Shown here piece after piece: positions 17,883 to 26,830 of a stretch of DNA of 64,000 nucleotides. The DNA comes from an uncultured Bacteroidota bacterium (lineage in GTDB: Bacteria > Bacteroidota > Bacteroidia > Chitinophagales > Chitinophagaceae). Both the position numbers and the translations under genes were made by a program. Each line of letters starts with the position of its first letter. Positions within the stretch are counted from its first letter, which is position 1. The DNA lies in contig CAIKYB010000033.1 in assembly GCA_903831575.1 (NCBI GenBank), positions 1 to 64,000 on the forward strand. The letters are read 5' to 3'. The notes beneath the pieces are model-generated. The model had not been told where the DNA came from. It ran no database searches and saw only the letters and a list, made by a program, of their open reading frames with translations.

Positions 17883-19085
17883 ATGAAATCTTCAATAGAA
17901 AAATTACATACTATCTCCAATAAAAATAATAAAAAAATTATTGGATTAATGAGTGGCACTTCTCTTGACGGATTAGACATCGCATTATGTGAGGTGAAAG
18001 CAAATGGGAAAAATACAGCTATTCATTTAGAGAATTTTATCACCATCCCTTATACAGATGAAGTAAAAGCTGAAATCAAATCTGTTTTCGCCAAAAAAAA
18101 TATTGAATTAGAAAAACTATGCTTATTAAATGAATGGATTGCAGTCATTCATGCAAACATGATCATTAAGACATTAGAAAACTGGGGCGTTAGTGCTGTT
18201 GAAATAGATTTAATAGCAAGCCATGGCCAAACTATTTATCATGCCCCTTTAAGTTTACATCAAAACAATACATTCGGAAATGGAACATTACAAATCGGCG
18301 ATGGCGATCATATGGCTGTAAAAACTGGCATTATCACCATTGCTGACTTCAGACAAAAACATATAGCCGCTGGAGGAGAAGGTGCGCCAATTGCAACTTA
18401 TGGAGATTACTTACTTTTTTCAGATAAGCATACCAACCGAATACTGTTAAATATAGGAGGCATTTCAAACCTTACGTTTATTCCTGCAGACAAAGAATTT
18501 GAAGAAGTCATTTCTACAGACATTGGGCCAGGCAACAACCTCATGAACGAATGGATGCTGAAACATTTCACTAATGAGAGCTTCGATAAAGATGCTATAA
18601 TTGCAAAAAAGGGAATCGTAAATGAAGAGCTATTAGTAGCATTGCAATCAAATCCATTTTTCAAAAATACCTTTCCTAAAACTACAGGGCCAGAATTATT
18701 CAATTTGTCCTATATCGAAGATGCCATTCGAAGAGGCAACAATCCAAGTCCTTCCAACGAGGATGTGATGGCTACACTTAACAGGTTTACTGCAGTAAAT
18801 ATTTGCGAAGCCATTAATCATTTTATAGCGGATAGCCCTAATAGTGAAATTCTCATCAGTGGAGGTGGCATTCACAATCCTTTGTTGATGTCATTTATCA
18901 AAAATCATTTTAACCAAATTCCAGTAAATACAACATCTGAAAAAGGGATTCATCCAGATGCAAAAGAAGCGATACTATTTGCAATACTTGCCAATGAAAC
19001 CATTTCAGGAGATAAAAATACTTTTGGATCAGGAAGCAAGAACATGCCTAATGTAAGTATGGGGAAAATATGCTTGCCTGACTAA
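17883..19085 (+). CDS. anmK: Anhydro-N-acetylmuramic acid kinase
   Basis: 400 residues, close to the family length. AnmK phosphorylates and opens 1,6-anhydro-MurNAc to MurNAc-6-phosphate during cell-wall recycling in the cytoplasm. Motifs are IGLMSGTSLDGLDIAL (ATP-binding start), SHGQTIYH, QIGDGDHMA, GGEGAPI, LNIGGISNLT, DIGPGNNLMN and ISGGGIHNPLL. It starts 2 bases after queG. The next gene runs in the opposite direction and ends 13 bases away. Confidence 0.95.
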   Translation: MKSSIEKLHTISNKNNKKIIGLMSGTSLDGLDIALCEVKANGKNTAIHLENFITIPYTDEVKAEIKSVFAKKNIELEKLCLLNEWIAVIHANMIIKTLENWGVSAVEIDLIASHGQTIYHAPLSLHQNNTFGNGTLQIGDGDHMAVKTGIITIADFRQKHIAAGGEGAPIATYGDYLLFSDKHTNRILLNIGGISNLTFIPADKEFEEVISTDIGPGNNLMNEWMLKHFTNESFDKDAIIAKKGIVNEELLVALQSNPFFKNTFPKTTGPELFNLSYIEDAIRRGNNPSPSNEDVMATLNRFTAVNICEAINHFIADSPNSEILISGGGIHNPLLMSFIKNHFNQIPVNTTSEKGIHPDAKEAILFAILANETISGDKNTFGSGSKNMPNVSMGKICLPD

Positions 19086-19098
19086 CCCTTTATCTAGA

Positions 19099-20211
19099 CT
19101 ACTCCCATTTAAACACTCTAACTGCTATAACATATACAACCACTCCCCACAAAAGCAGGATGCCAATTTCAGATCTAACCTGCCAAAGAGATTGTCCTTC
19201 AAAAGCAATATTTCTAAAGGCTGTGTTCAAATGTGTTAAGGGTAAAGCTTTTGAAATGGGTTGAAGCCATTTTGGAAAAGAATCAATGGAGAAAAAAGTA
19301 CCCCCAAGTAAAAATTGAGGCAAAGTAATCAAATTGGCAAAGGGAGGAATGGTGCTATCAGACTTGGCAACGCCACTCACAATAAAACCAAAACCCATAA
19401 AAATTACAAGGCCAATAAAACTAAGCACTAACATATCAAAGAAGGTTTGGAAATGATGTATAAGTGTAAACCCGAAACAAAAATAACCCACTGAAATAAT
19501 CACAATAGCAGTAACCATTTGAAAGATCACCCTACTCAATCCTTCTCCTAAAATAATAAATGTACGATTGATGGGTGTTGCAAAAAATCTTTTTAAAACA
19601 AGGGTATTTCTAAGATTGAAAAACATAAAAGCTACGCCAAAAACACCTGCACTCAACAAAGAAAATCCTAATTGTCCCGGCAAAATAAAATCGATCGTTT
19701 TATATTCTCTAACCTGAGCGACATCATTTACAGGATTAAAATTAAAGAACGCATAATTCAATCTGTCTTTATATTCCTTATTGCTTACAACATTAATAGT
19801 GTTGTCTAATATCGATTTTAATTGAGGCCATTTATCATTACTTGAACTTGTACTTTTTAATACTATGTCAAATGGTGTTGGACTTCCTTCTCTATTTTTT
19901 TTAATCAGAATAACTCCTGCAATTTTACCTTTATCAAAATCTGATTTAAAGGCATCATTCGATTCGTAAGAAACAATATTTATTGTCCTCATTTCTTTCA
20001 GAGAATGATAAATAGCATTACTGGTATCGGAATGGCTGTCTATGACAACTTTATAAGAAGGCATTATGCCACTATTGCCAATAAACCCAAAAACAAGGAT
20101 AAAAATAAAAGGAAAAATAAAACTAAAAATCATTGCCGACGGGCTTCTTGTGATGGCTCTTAAACTTCCTTTTGTAATAGCCCACATGGCCCGAAGTTGA
20201 TTATATTTCAT
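19099..20211 (-). CDS. ABC-2 type transporter permease
   Basis: 370 residues. Layout: one N-terminal TM (about 27-45), a large extracytoplasmic domain (about 50-180) and five further TM segments in the C-terminal half, the ABC2_membrane_3 (YhgE/DrrB-like) arrangement. Segments such as FILPGQLGFSLLSAGVFGV and LTHLNTAFRNIAFEGQSLW fit this family. The permease probably exports a drug, lipid or polysaccharide component. No ATPase gene lies beside it, so its partner must be encoded elsewhere. Substrate unknown. Confidence 0.85.
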   Translation of the reverse strand: MKYNQLRAMWAITKGSLRAITRSPSAMIFSFIFPFIFILVFGFIGNSGIMPSYKVVIDSHSDTSNAIYHSLKEMRTINIVSYESNDAFKSDFDKGKIAGVILIKKNREGSPTPFDIVLKSTSSSNDKWPQLKSILDNTINVVSNKEYKDRLNYAFFNFNPVNDVAQVREYKTIDFILPGQLGFSLLSAGVFGVAFMFFNLRNTLVLKRFFATPINRTFIILGEGLSRVIFQMVTAIVIISVGYFCFGFTLIHHFQTFFDMLVLSFIGLVIFMGFGFIVSGVAKSDSTIPPFANLITLPQFLLGGTFFSIDSFPKWLQPISKALPLTHLNTAFRNIAFEGQSLWQVRSEIGILLLWGVVVYVIAVRVFKWE

Positions 20212-20328
20212 CTGTTAATGATTTTTATTCCTATTCTTTGCAATAATTAAATAATCTGACAAAACTAGCTGAAAAAAAGTGAACAAAAGTAGCAAAGCTA
20301 CTTCCATTGTACTATTTTTAGTATAATT

Positions 20329-20808
20329 ATGAATAAAACCTATCTCCTCTTAGGCAGTAATATTGGCGACTCCACAACTCATTTCAAAAATGCCAAAAAA
20401 AAACTAACCAAAAAAATCGGCACCATTATAAGATCTTCTTCAATTTATAGCACTTCAGCTTGGGGTAATAAAAACCAGGCTGACTTTTTAAACCAAATCA
20501 TCATTATTGACAATAAACTAGACCCTCAACAAACCATACAAACCATCCTCGAAATTGAAGTAGAAATGGGAAGAACCAGAATGAAAAAAAATGAACCAAG
20601 AGTAATAGATATTGATATTTTATTCTACAACAAACTAATCATTAACACAAAAAAACTTATCGTACCGCACCCATTAATGCAGGAAAGGAATTTCGTAATG
20701 ACCCCGCTAAATGAACTTTCACCTAATTTTATCCACCCCGTTTTAAAGAAAAAAATACACCAGTTGTACTTAACATGTAAAGACAAACTTGCTGTGCATA
20801 AAATTTGA
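20329..20808 (+). CDS. folK: HPPK, 6-hydroxymethyl-7,8-dihydropterin pyrophosphokinase
   Basis: 159 residues, the usual size. FolK transfers pyrophosphate from ATP to 6-hydroxymethyldihydropterin in folate synthesis. Motifs: YLLLGSNIGD at the start, SSIYSTSAWG, QADFLNQIIII, the Mg/ATP motif EPRVIDIDILFY and VPHPLMQERNFVMTPL. A deoxynucleoside kinase follows 37 bases downstream, a common Bacteroidota pairing. Confidence 0.95.
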   Translation: MNKTYLLLGSNIGDSTTHFKNAKKKLTKKIGTIIRSSSIYSTSAWGNKNQADFLNQIIIIDNKLDPQQTIQTILEIEVEMGRTRMKKNEPRVIDIDILFYNKLIINTKKLIVPHPLMQERNFVMTPLNELSPNFIHPVLKKKIHQLYLTCKDKLAVHKI

Positions 20809-20845
20809 CTTTAATTGAATTCTTTACACTTATTTTGCAGTCGAA

Positions 20846-21478
20846 ATGAAATATAATTTTGTAACTATTGAGGGGAATATAGGGGCAGGTAAAACAACCT
20901 TAGCTAATATTTTAAGTAAGAAATTGAATGCAAGAATAGTACTGGAAGAATTTGCAGAAAATCCATTTCTACCTAAATTCTACGAAAATCCTGATCAATA
21001 CGCCTTTCCATTGGAATTATTTTTCATGGCGGAACGCTACAAGCAATTGAAGGATTTACTCCATATCAATGACTTATTTCAGGAAACGACCATTTCTGAT
21101 TACTTGTTTACAAAATGTTTGTTATTTGCAAAAGTCAATTTACCAGAAGAAGAATTTAGACTTTATCAAAAACTATTTGATATCATCAATCCTCAAATTG
21201 TTCAGCCAGACATTTTAATCTACTTGCATAGCCCGGTTGATAAACTACAGGAGAATATTAAAAAAAGAAATAGAGACTACGAGCAAAGCATCCCGAATGA
21301 TTATTTGTTTACACTTCAGGAAACCTATTCCCAATACATCAAACAACATAATATAAAAACACTTTTCATTGATGCTTCCAATGCTGATTTTATTGGCAAT
21401 GAAAAGCATGTTGACATTATCCTTGATGCTTTAGACAAGGAATACGAACAAGGACAATATTACATTTCATTACCCTAA
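20846..21478 (+). CDS. Deoxynucleoside kinase (dNK/dGK family)
   Basis: 210 residues. It salvages deoxynucleosides by ATP-dependent 5'-phosphorylation in the cytoplasm. It has the P-loop EGNIGAGKTTLA at residues 8-19, EEFAENPFLPKFYENP, the FFMAERYKQL segment, TISDYLF in place of the usual DRS-type motif, and an LID-like KKRNRDYEQSIPNDYL. Substrate choice (deoxyadenosine/deoxyguanosine) cannot be read from the sequence alone. It is downstream of folK and 14 bases before the MFS gene. Confidence 0.9.
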   Translation: MKYNFVTIEGNIGAGKTTLANILSKKLNARIVLEEFAENPFLPKFYENPDQYAFPLELFFMAERYKQLKDLLHINDLFQETTISDYLFTKCLLFAKVNLPEEEFRLYQKLFDIINPQIVQPDILIYLHSPVDKLQENIKKRNRDYEQSIPNDYLFTLQETYSQYIKQHNIKTLFIDASNADFIGNEKHVDIILDALDKEYEQGQYYISLP

Positions 21479-21492
21479 TGCTACTTTAATTT

Positions 21493-22740
21493 TTGCCTAG
21501 CCTTAAGCCAAATACCAACCCCTATGCTGTCTTGAAAATAAAAGAATTTAAATTCTTCATGTTAGGAAGATTTATTTTCATCATGGGACTTAGAATGACC
21601 GGAACCGTTATTGGCTGGTGGATTTACAATTTGACCAACAGCCCCATTGCATTAGGTTTAGTAGGATTATCAGAAGTTATACCAGCAGTATCATTGGCAT
21701 TATATGCTGGGCATTATATAGATAGGAATGAAAACAGAGCGTTGTTGCTAAAGTGTGTCATCCTTTATGTCTGTTGCATTTTATGTTTTATTTTTTTATC
21801 GGATGACCATACGCTCAAAACGATAAAACCATGGAATATTGCTACGATAATATTCATTATCATTGGCATTACTGGTGCAATAAGGTCTTTCTCCGGCCCT
21901 GTTTTCTTAGCGTTAATCTCAAAAATTGTTCCTAGAAAAGATCTACCCGCTGCTACAGCGATAAGTTCTGCAACATGGCTTACCGCTTCAATTGCAGGAC
22001 ATGCCTTAGGTGGTTTTCTAATTGCCATGCTTGATATTCATTACACCTTCTTCATTATTTTAATTTTTGTAACAATTGGATTTTTATTACTGTCGAAAAT
22101 ATCTTCAAAAGCAGTTTTTACAAACATAGCTGCTTCTACCACTTGGCAAAGTGTAAAAGAGGGAATTAAATATGTTTATAAAACAAAAGAGATTTTCGGA
22201 GCGTTGACATTAGACCTATTTGCTGTTTTATTTGGCGGCGCAGTTGCGCTTATCCCCGTATTTGCAAGAGATATCTTGAAAATCGGACCGATAGGATTCG
22301 GCTGGCTAAATTCGGCAAGTGATATCGGATCAATTATAATGGTGACTTTCCTTACCTTATTCCCACTCAAAAAAAATCAAGGAAAAATACTGCTATATAC
22401 AGTTGCTGGGTTTGGGGTTTTTATGATTGTTTTCGCATTGGCAAAAGTATTCTGGTTGTCATTCATAGCATTGTTAATCAGTGGAGCATTAGATGGGGTA
22501 AGTATGATTGTAAGAGGCACAATACTTCAACTCAAAACTCCTGACGAACTAAGAGGCCGAGTTATGTCAGTAAATGGCATGTTCATCAATTCTTCTAATG
22601 AATTGGGCCAATTTGAAAGTGGTATAGTTGCTAAATTAATGGGTATTGTACCTTCCGTTATTTTTGGAGGATGCATGACAATTGGAGTAGTAGTTACAAC
22701 ATGGATTAAAGCGCCAGCACTAAGAAAAATGGAATACTGA
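21493..22740 (+). CDS. MFS transporter (MFS_3/EntS-like)
   Basis: 415 residues with about 12 TM segments. The start chosen is TTG at 21493, because NPYAVLKIKEFKFFMLGRF is conserved in this MFS_3 class; the first ATG in frame would remove 22 residues of it. Motifs: GLVGLSEVIPAVSLALYAGHYIDR (loop 2-3 signature), a GGAVALIPVFARDIL segment, and LRGRVMSVNGMF. Members export siderophores, drugs or other small molecules; the substrate is unknown. It is followed by a G-free repeat array and a convergent gene. Confidence 0.82.
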   Translation: MPSLKPNTNPYAVLKIKEFKFFMLGRFIFIMGLRMTGTVIGWWIYNLTNSPIALGLVGLSEVIPAVSLALYAGHYIDRNENRALLLKCVILYVCCILCFIFLSDDHTLKTIKPWNIATIIFIIIGITGAIRSFSGPVFLALISKIVPRKDLPAATAISSATWLTASIAGHALGGFLIAMLDIHYTFFIILIFVTIGFLLLSKISSKAVFTNIAASTTWQSVKEGIKYVYKTKEIFGALTLDLFAVLFGGAVALIPVFARDILKIGPIGFGWLNSASDIGSIIMVTFLTLFPLKKNQGKILLYTVAGFGVFMIVFALAKVFWLSFIALLISGALDGVSMIVRGTILQLKTPDELRGRVMSVNGMFINSSNELGQFESGIVAKLMGIVPSVIFGGCMTIGVVVTTWIKAPALRKMEY

Positions 22741-22749
22741 TATCCTTTT

Positions 22750-22877
22750 CTTCAACCATCTTTCAACAAATCTTCAACAACCTTTCAATAATCCTTCAAC
22801 AACCTTTCAACCCTTCAACAACCTTTCAACCCTTCAACAACCTTTCAACCCTTCAACCTTTCAACCCTTCAACCTCC
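22750..22877. repeat. TTCAAC-type intergenic tandem array
   Basis: Units alternate between CTTCAACAAC and CTTTCAACC, with a clear 19-bp period (CTTTCAACCCTTCAACAAC) in the middle. The plus strand has no G from 22740 to 22890. Two further arrays of the same motif lie at 32961-33016 and 47420-47510. The right end overlaps the stop codon of the minus-strand gene ending at 22869. Confidence 0.85.
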
Positions 22878-23366
22878 CTTCCCTCCTCCCGCCACTATCA
22901 ATTTTTCCAAAACAAAATAGACAATTGGACAAAAAGTGACATTTTTCAAAGTGAGTTTTGTACGTTTTATCAATACATCTTCATCTGTGTAAGGGAATCT
23001 CGCACAATCAGAAGGGCGCATATCGTAAATACTGCAATAATTATCAGCCCCTAAAAAAGGACAAGGTTTAGATATTACAACAAAATCACCTTCCTCATCT
23101 ATTTTCAAATACTTTTCAATAAAAACACCTTCTTTCATATGAAGATATTTGGAAATCCTTTTGATATCTGGAGGTTTAAAACGAGGAGAATAATTTTTGC
23201 AACAAGCTGCGCAATTCAAACAATTGACAGCATTAACAGCCTCTTCATGAATTTCCGGCAATATTTTCAGTACCTTTTTCTTATCTGCTTTAGCCAAGAA
23301 TTGCTTGTAACTCTTTTCATGCTCTAATGATTTTTTTTGCCAATCATGGAGAAACTCCTTTGCCAT
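22869..23366 (-). CDS. YkgJ-family cysteine-cluster protein
   Basis: 165 residues. The UPF0153/YkgJ family has a conserved Cys cluster thought to bind zinc or an Fe-S centre. Here NCLNCAACC (around 46-54), CPFLG, YCSIYDMRPSDCARFPY, and a further Cys near residue 145 (FCPIV) are present. The N-terminus is Lys/Glu-rich. The last residues (VAGGGKGG) and the stop codon are encoded where the gene runs into the TTCAAC array, so the extreme C-terminus is probably repeat-derived. It is a soluble cytoplasmic protein; its molecular role is not known. Confidence 0.85.
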   Translation of the reverse strand: MAKEFLHDWQKKSLEHEKSYKQFLAKADKKKVLKILPEIHEEAVNAVNCLNCAACCKNYSPRFKPPDIKRISKYLHMKEGVFIEKYLKIDEEGDFVVISKPCPFLGADNYCSIYDMRPSDCARFPYTDEDVLIKRTKLTLKNVTFCPIVYFVLEKLIVAGGGKGG

Positions 23367-23458
23367 AAATTCACTTGATTAATTAAATTAATTATTCCCG
23401 ATTTTTCCACAAGTTAAAAGTATAAAACATATCGACCTAAAATCTAGTTTTCTTCCAT

Positions 23459-23466
23459 TATTTTTG
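23459..23466 (+). promoter_or_regulatory. -7 box TATTTTTG upstream of gcvP
   Basis: Matches the Bacteroidota TAnnTTTG consensus, 43 bases before the gcvP ATG. No good -33 TTTG is seen at the usual distance. Confidence 0.4.
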
Positions 23467-23509
23467 CACAATAATTCAATTCACCTTCAAGAAAATAATT
23501 TTAGTAAGC

Positions 23510-26392
23510 ATGGATCTTTTAGCAAAACAACAGGAAGAATTTATTCAAAGACATATCGGACCAAACGAAGAAGAAATAGCGGAAATGCTAGAAAAAATAA
23601 ATTTGTCAAGTGTCGAGGAGTTAATAAATAAAACCATTCCATCCTCGATTCAACTGAAAACGCAGCTACAAACTTCTCCTGCTATCAGTGAATATGAATA
23701 CTTAACTACGTTAAAAAAAATCGCAGCATTAAATAAAGTGAACAGTTCTTTTATAGGGAAAGGATATTACAATACCATAACCCCAAGCGTTATACTAAGA
23801 AATGTTTTTGAAAATCCAGGATGGTATACACAGTACACTCCCTATCAGGCTGAAATTGCTCAGGGAAGACTCGAAAGCTTATTGAATTTCCAAACCATGG
23901 TAGTTGATCTTACTGGACTACCCATTGCAAATGCGAGTCTATTAGATGAAGGGACTGCTGCTGCCGAAGCCATGGCATTGCTTTTTAATCATAAAAATAA
24001 AAACCATGAGGAAATTGTATCGCCAAAGTTTTTTATTGATGAAAATATTTTCGAACAAACGATAGCTATTTTGATAACAAGATCAAAACCTATCAACATT
24101 GAATTGGTCATCGGCAATTTCAATACAGCGATTATTGATGACAGTTACTTTGGTGCAATTGTTCAATACCCAGATAAAAATGGAAACGTAGACGACTATA
24201 GATCTTTTATAGAAAAATCACATCAGGTGAATGTACAAGTCATCATGGCTACAGATTTACTAGCACTTTGTTTACTGACTCCTCCGGGAGAATTAGGTGC
24301 AGATATCGCCATTGGCAATACACAGCGATTTGGCGTTCCCATGGGATTTGGCGGCCCTCACGCTGCATTCTTTGCTACTAAAGAAGAATTCAAAAGAAAC
24401 ATTCCAGGTCGAATTATTGGAATAAGTATTGATGCTTATGGTAACAGGTGTTTACGTATGGCCTTACAAACCCGTGAGCAACACATTCGCAGAGAAAAAG
24501 CCACCAGCAATATTTGTACAGCACAAGCTTTATTGGCAAACATTGCAGCTTTCTATGCCATTTATCATGGATCAGATGGATTAACAGCTATTGCACAAAG
24601 AACAAGCCTGCTTACTCAAACCCTTAGTCAAGCATTAGAAAAACTTAATTTCAAAAACAAGAATACCTCCTACTTTGATACCATTAGTTTAGAAATGGAA
24701 AATCCTGAATTACTGAAAAACATCTCAGAAGCTGAAGGCATGAATTTTGCTTACACTAACAAACAAGTATCTATATCATTAGATGAAACTACCACCATCA
24801 ATGATGTCAGTAGAATTTTGCAAGTATTTGGAAAACTAAAAGGAGAAAATCCCTCTTTCGAAAATTTAAGTATCGCTGCCCATTTAGAAAACATTCCAAC
24901 TACTCTTACACGACAATCAACTTTTTTAACGCATCCCGTTTTCAATTCACATAAAAGTGAAACGCAGATGATGCGATATATTAAAAGCTTAGAAAATAAA
25001 GATCTGAGTTTGAATACCTCCATGATTTCATTAGGAAGCTGTACCATGAAATTAAATGCGGCTTCAGAATTAATTCCTATAAGCTGGCCAGAATTCAGTG
25101 CCATACATCCATTCGCGCCTGCGGATCAATGGAAAGGATATCAACAAATAATAAATGAATTGGAATTATGGCTTTGCGAAATAACCGGATTTAAAGCGAC
25201 CTCACTGCAACCCAATAGTGGTGCACAAGGTGAATACACAGGACTATTGACCATACGCGCTTATCACGAAGACAGGAATGAGGCTCATCGTAATGTGATT
25301 TTAATTCCAATTTCTGCACATGGCACAAATCCTGCATCTGCTGTTATGGCCGGATTTAAAGTAGTTGTTACCAAGTGCGATGACGATGGCAATATTGATA
25401 TGGATGATTTAAAAATGCAAGTAGAGAAAAACAAAACTCATTTAGCAGGATTGATGATTACCTACCCCAGCACTCATGGCGTTTTTGAAGAAAGCGTGAT
25501 GGAGATTTGCGAAGTCATTCATCAAAATGGCGGATTGGTTTACATGGATGGTGCAAATATGAATGCCCAAGTAGGACTAACCAGTCCAGGAAATATTGGT
25601 GCAGATGTTTGTCATTTGAATTTACATAAAACATTCGCTATCCCTCATGGTGGTGGTGGCCCAGGTATGGGACCCATTTGTGTAAATGAAAAACTAGCGC
25701 CGTATTTACCAGGTCATATTATGCTGCAAAATAAAAACAAAGCCATCTCTGCAGTAAGTGCGGCTCCTTATGGAAGTGCAAGTATTCTATTAATCAGTTA
25801 CGCGTATATTAAAATGCTGGGCGCAAAAGGAATTAGAAAAAGCACCATGATTGCCATCTTGAATGCAAACTATATGAGAGCAAGATTACAACATGATTAC
25901 AAAATTTTATTTACCGGGAAAAATGGTACATGCGCTCATGAATTCATTGTTGACCTGAGACCTTTCAAACAAACTGCAGGAATAGAAGCGGAAGACGTTG
26001 CAAAAAGATTAATGGATTATAATTTCCATGCGCCTACAATGAGTTTTCCTGTAGCCGGAACTATTATGATAGAACCTACTGAAAGTGAAAACAAAGCTGA
26101 ACTGGATAGATTTTGTGATGCTTTATTGAATATCAGAGCAGAAATTAGAGCCATTGAAGATGGAACATCAGACAAAATTGATAACCCGCTTAAAAATGCG
26201 CCACATACACAATTTGAGATTACAAAAAATGAATGGAATCATACTTATTCAAGACAAGCAGCAGCATTTCCACTTGATTATGTAAAGCTAAATAAGTTTT
26301 GGCCTTCGGTTAGCAGGGTCAATAATACCTATGGTGACAGGAATTTAATTTGCAGTTGCGAGCCTTTAAGTTCTTATTTATCAACGACATAG
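23510..26392 (+). CDS. gcvP: Glycine dehydrogenase (decarboxylating), P-protein of the glycine cleavage system
   Basis: 960 residues, the full-length fused P-protein. It decarboxylates glycine with PLP and passes the aminomethyl group to the lipoyl H-protein. Present: the N-terminal FIQRHIGPNEEEIAEML, GKGYYNTITPSVI, DEGTAAAEAM, FGVPMGFGGPHAAFFA, and the PLP lysine K707 in LNLHKTFAIPHGGGGPG. The gcvT and gcvH genes are not in the window. It stands alone, and no glycine riboswitch fold is apparent upstream. Confidence 0.97.
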   Translation: MDLLAKQQEEFIQRHIGPNEEEIAEMLEKINLSSVEELINKTIPSSIQLKTQLQTSPAISEYEYLTTLKKIAALNKVNSSFIGKGYYNTITPSVILRNVFENPGWYTQYTPYQAEIAQGRLESLLNFQTMVVDLTGLPIANASLLDEGTAAAEAMALLFNHKNKNHEEIVSPKFFIDENIFEQTIAILITRSKPINIELVIGNFNTAIIDDSYFGAIVQYPDKNGNVDDYRSFIEKSHQVNVQVIMATDLLALCLLTPPGELGADIAIGNTQRFGVPMGFGGPHAAFFATKEEFKRNIPGRIIGISIDAYGNRCLRMALQTREQHIRREKATSNICTAQALLANIAAFYAIYHGSDGLTAIAQRTSLLTQTLSQALEKLNFKNKNTSYFDTISLEMENPELLKNISEAEGMNFAYTNKQVSISLDETTTINDVSRILQVFGKLKGENPSFENLSIAAHLENIPTTLTRQSTFLTHPVFNSHKSETQMMRYIKSLENKDLSLNTSMISLGSCTMKLNAASELIPISWPEFSAIHPFAPADQWKGYQQIINELELWLCEITGFKATSLQPNSGAQGEYTGLLTIRAYHEDRNEAHRNVILIPISAHGTNPASAVMAGFKVVVTKCDDDGNIDMDDLKMQVEKNKTHLAGLMITYPSTHGVFEESVMEICEVIHQNGGLVYMDGANMNAQVGLTSPGNIGADVCHLNLHKTFAIPHGGGGPGMGPICVNEKLAPYLPGHIMLQNKNKAISAVSAAPYGSASILLISYAYIKMLGAKGIRKSTMIAILNANYMRARLQHDYKILFTGKNGTCAHEFIVDLRPFKQTAGIEAEDVAKRLMDYNFHAPTMSFPVAGTIMIEPTESENKAELDRFCDALLNIRAEIRAIEDGTSDKIDNPLKNAPHTQFEITKNEWNHTYSRQAAAFPLDYVKLNKFWPSVSRVNNTYGDRNLICSCEPLSSYLSTT

Positions 26393-26458
26393 GGCAATAG
26401 CGCTAACTCCATTTGTTTGAATGTTTAAATTAACTTAATAAATCTGACTTAAATCCTT

Positions 26459-26466
26459 TACCTTTA
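26459..26466 (+). promoter_or_regulatory. -7-like box TACCTTTA upstream of the cold-shock gene
   Basis: One base from TAnnTTTG, and it resembles the TTACCTTTGC boxes of rplU and rpmB. It lies 29 bases before the ATG, leaving a short leader. Confidence 0.4.
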
Positions 26467-26495
26467 CGCTTTATTAAAATACAATATAAATTAAA

Positions 26496-26699
26496 ATGGA
26501 CACAAAAAATCAAGGAACAGTAAAGTTTTTCAACTCAGAAAAAGGATTCGGTTTCATCAAGCATGATGATTCAGACAAAGAAACATTTGTACACGTAAGT
26601 GGTTTAATCAACGAAATCAAAGAAGGTGACAAAGTAGAGTTTGAACTTCAAAATGGCAAAAAAGGAATGAATGCTGTTAACGTAACAGTTATCGGATAA
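26496..26699 (+). CDS. Cold-shock domain protein (CspA family)
   Basis: 67 residues, one cold-shock OB fold that binds single-stranded RNA/DNA as an RNA chaperone. RNP1-like KGFGFIKHD (residues about 16-24) and RNP2-like ETFVHVSGL are intact, with the N-terminal GTVKFFNSEKG. The leader is short, so a long CspA-type thermosensing 5'-UTR is not evident. The gene is monocistronic and ends in a strong terminator. Confidence 0.95.
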   Translation: MDTKNQGTVKFFNSEKGFGFIKHDDSDKETFVHVSGLINEIKEGDKVEFELQNGKKGMNAVNVTVIG

Positions 26700-26720
26700 T
26701 TTTAATTCATCAATTTTTAC

Positions 26721-26753
26721 AAAAGAGCTACTTTATTGTGGCTCTTTTTTTTT
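26721..26753 (+). terminator. Terminator after the cold-shock gene
   Basis: An 11-bp stem (26721-26731 with 26738-26748, one G-T wobble), a TTTATT loop and nine or so Ts. Confidence 0.85.
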
Positions 26754-26795
26754 ACAAAGAATTTCAATACACTATATACTTTCAAAAAGAGACTT

Positions 26796-26803
26796 TATCT
26801 TTG
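26796..26803 (+). promoter_or_regulatory. -7 box TATCTTTG for the DUF6263-like gene
   Basis: Exact TAnnTTTG match between the upstream terminator and the ATG at 26831. It supports a separate transcript starting here. Confidence 0.5.
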
Positions 26804-26830
26804 ATTTTCTTAAAAAATAAATCAAACAAT

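Noticed and set aside
22750-22877. CRISPR array
   Set aside because: The units are 8-19 bp, without unique spacers of constant length and without cas genes nearby.
23367-23509. Glycine riboswitch upstream of gcvP
   Set aside because: The gap is only 143 bases with no recognisable paired glycine aptamers; gcvP starts just after a TAnnTTTG box.
26738-26830. Longer N-terminus for the DUF6263-like protein
   Set aside because: It would place the csp terminator tail and a TAnnTTTG box inside the gene and would bury the signal peptide.
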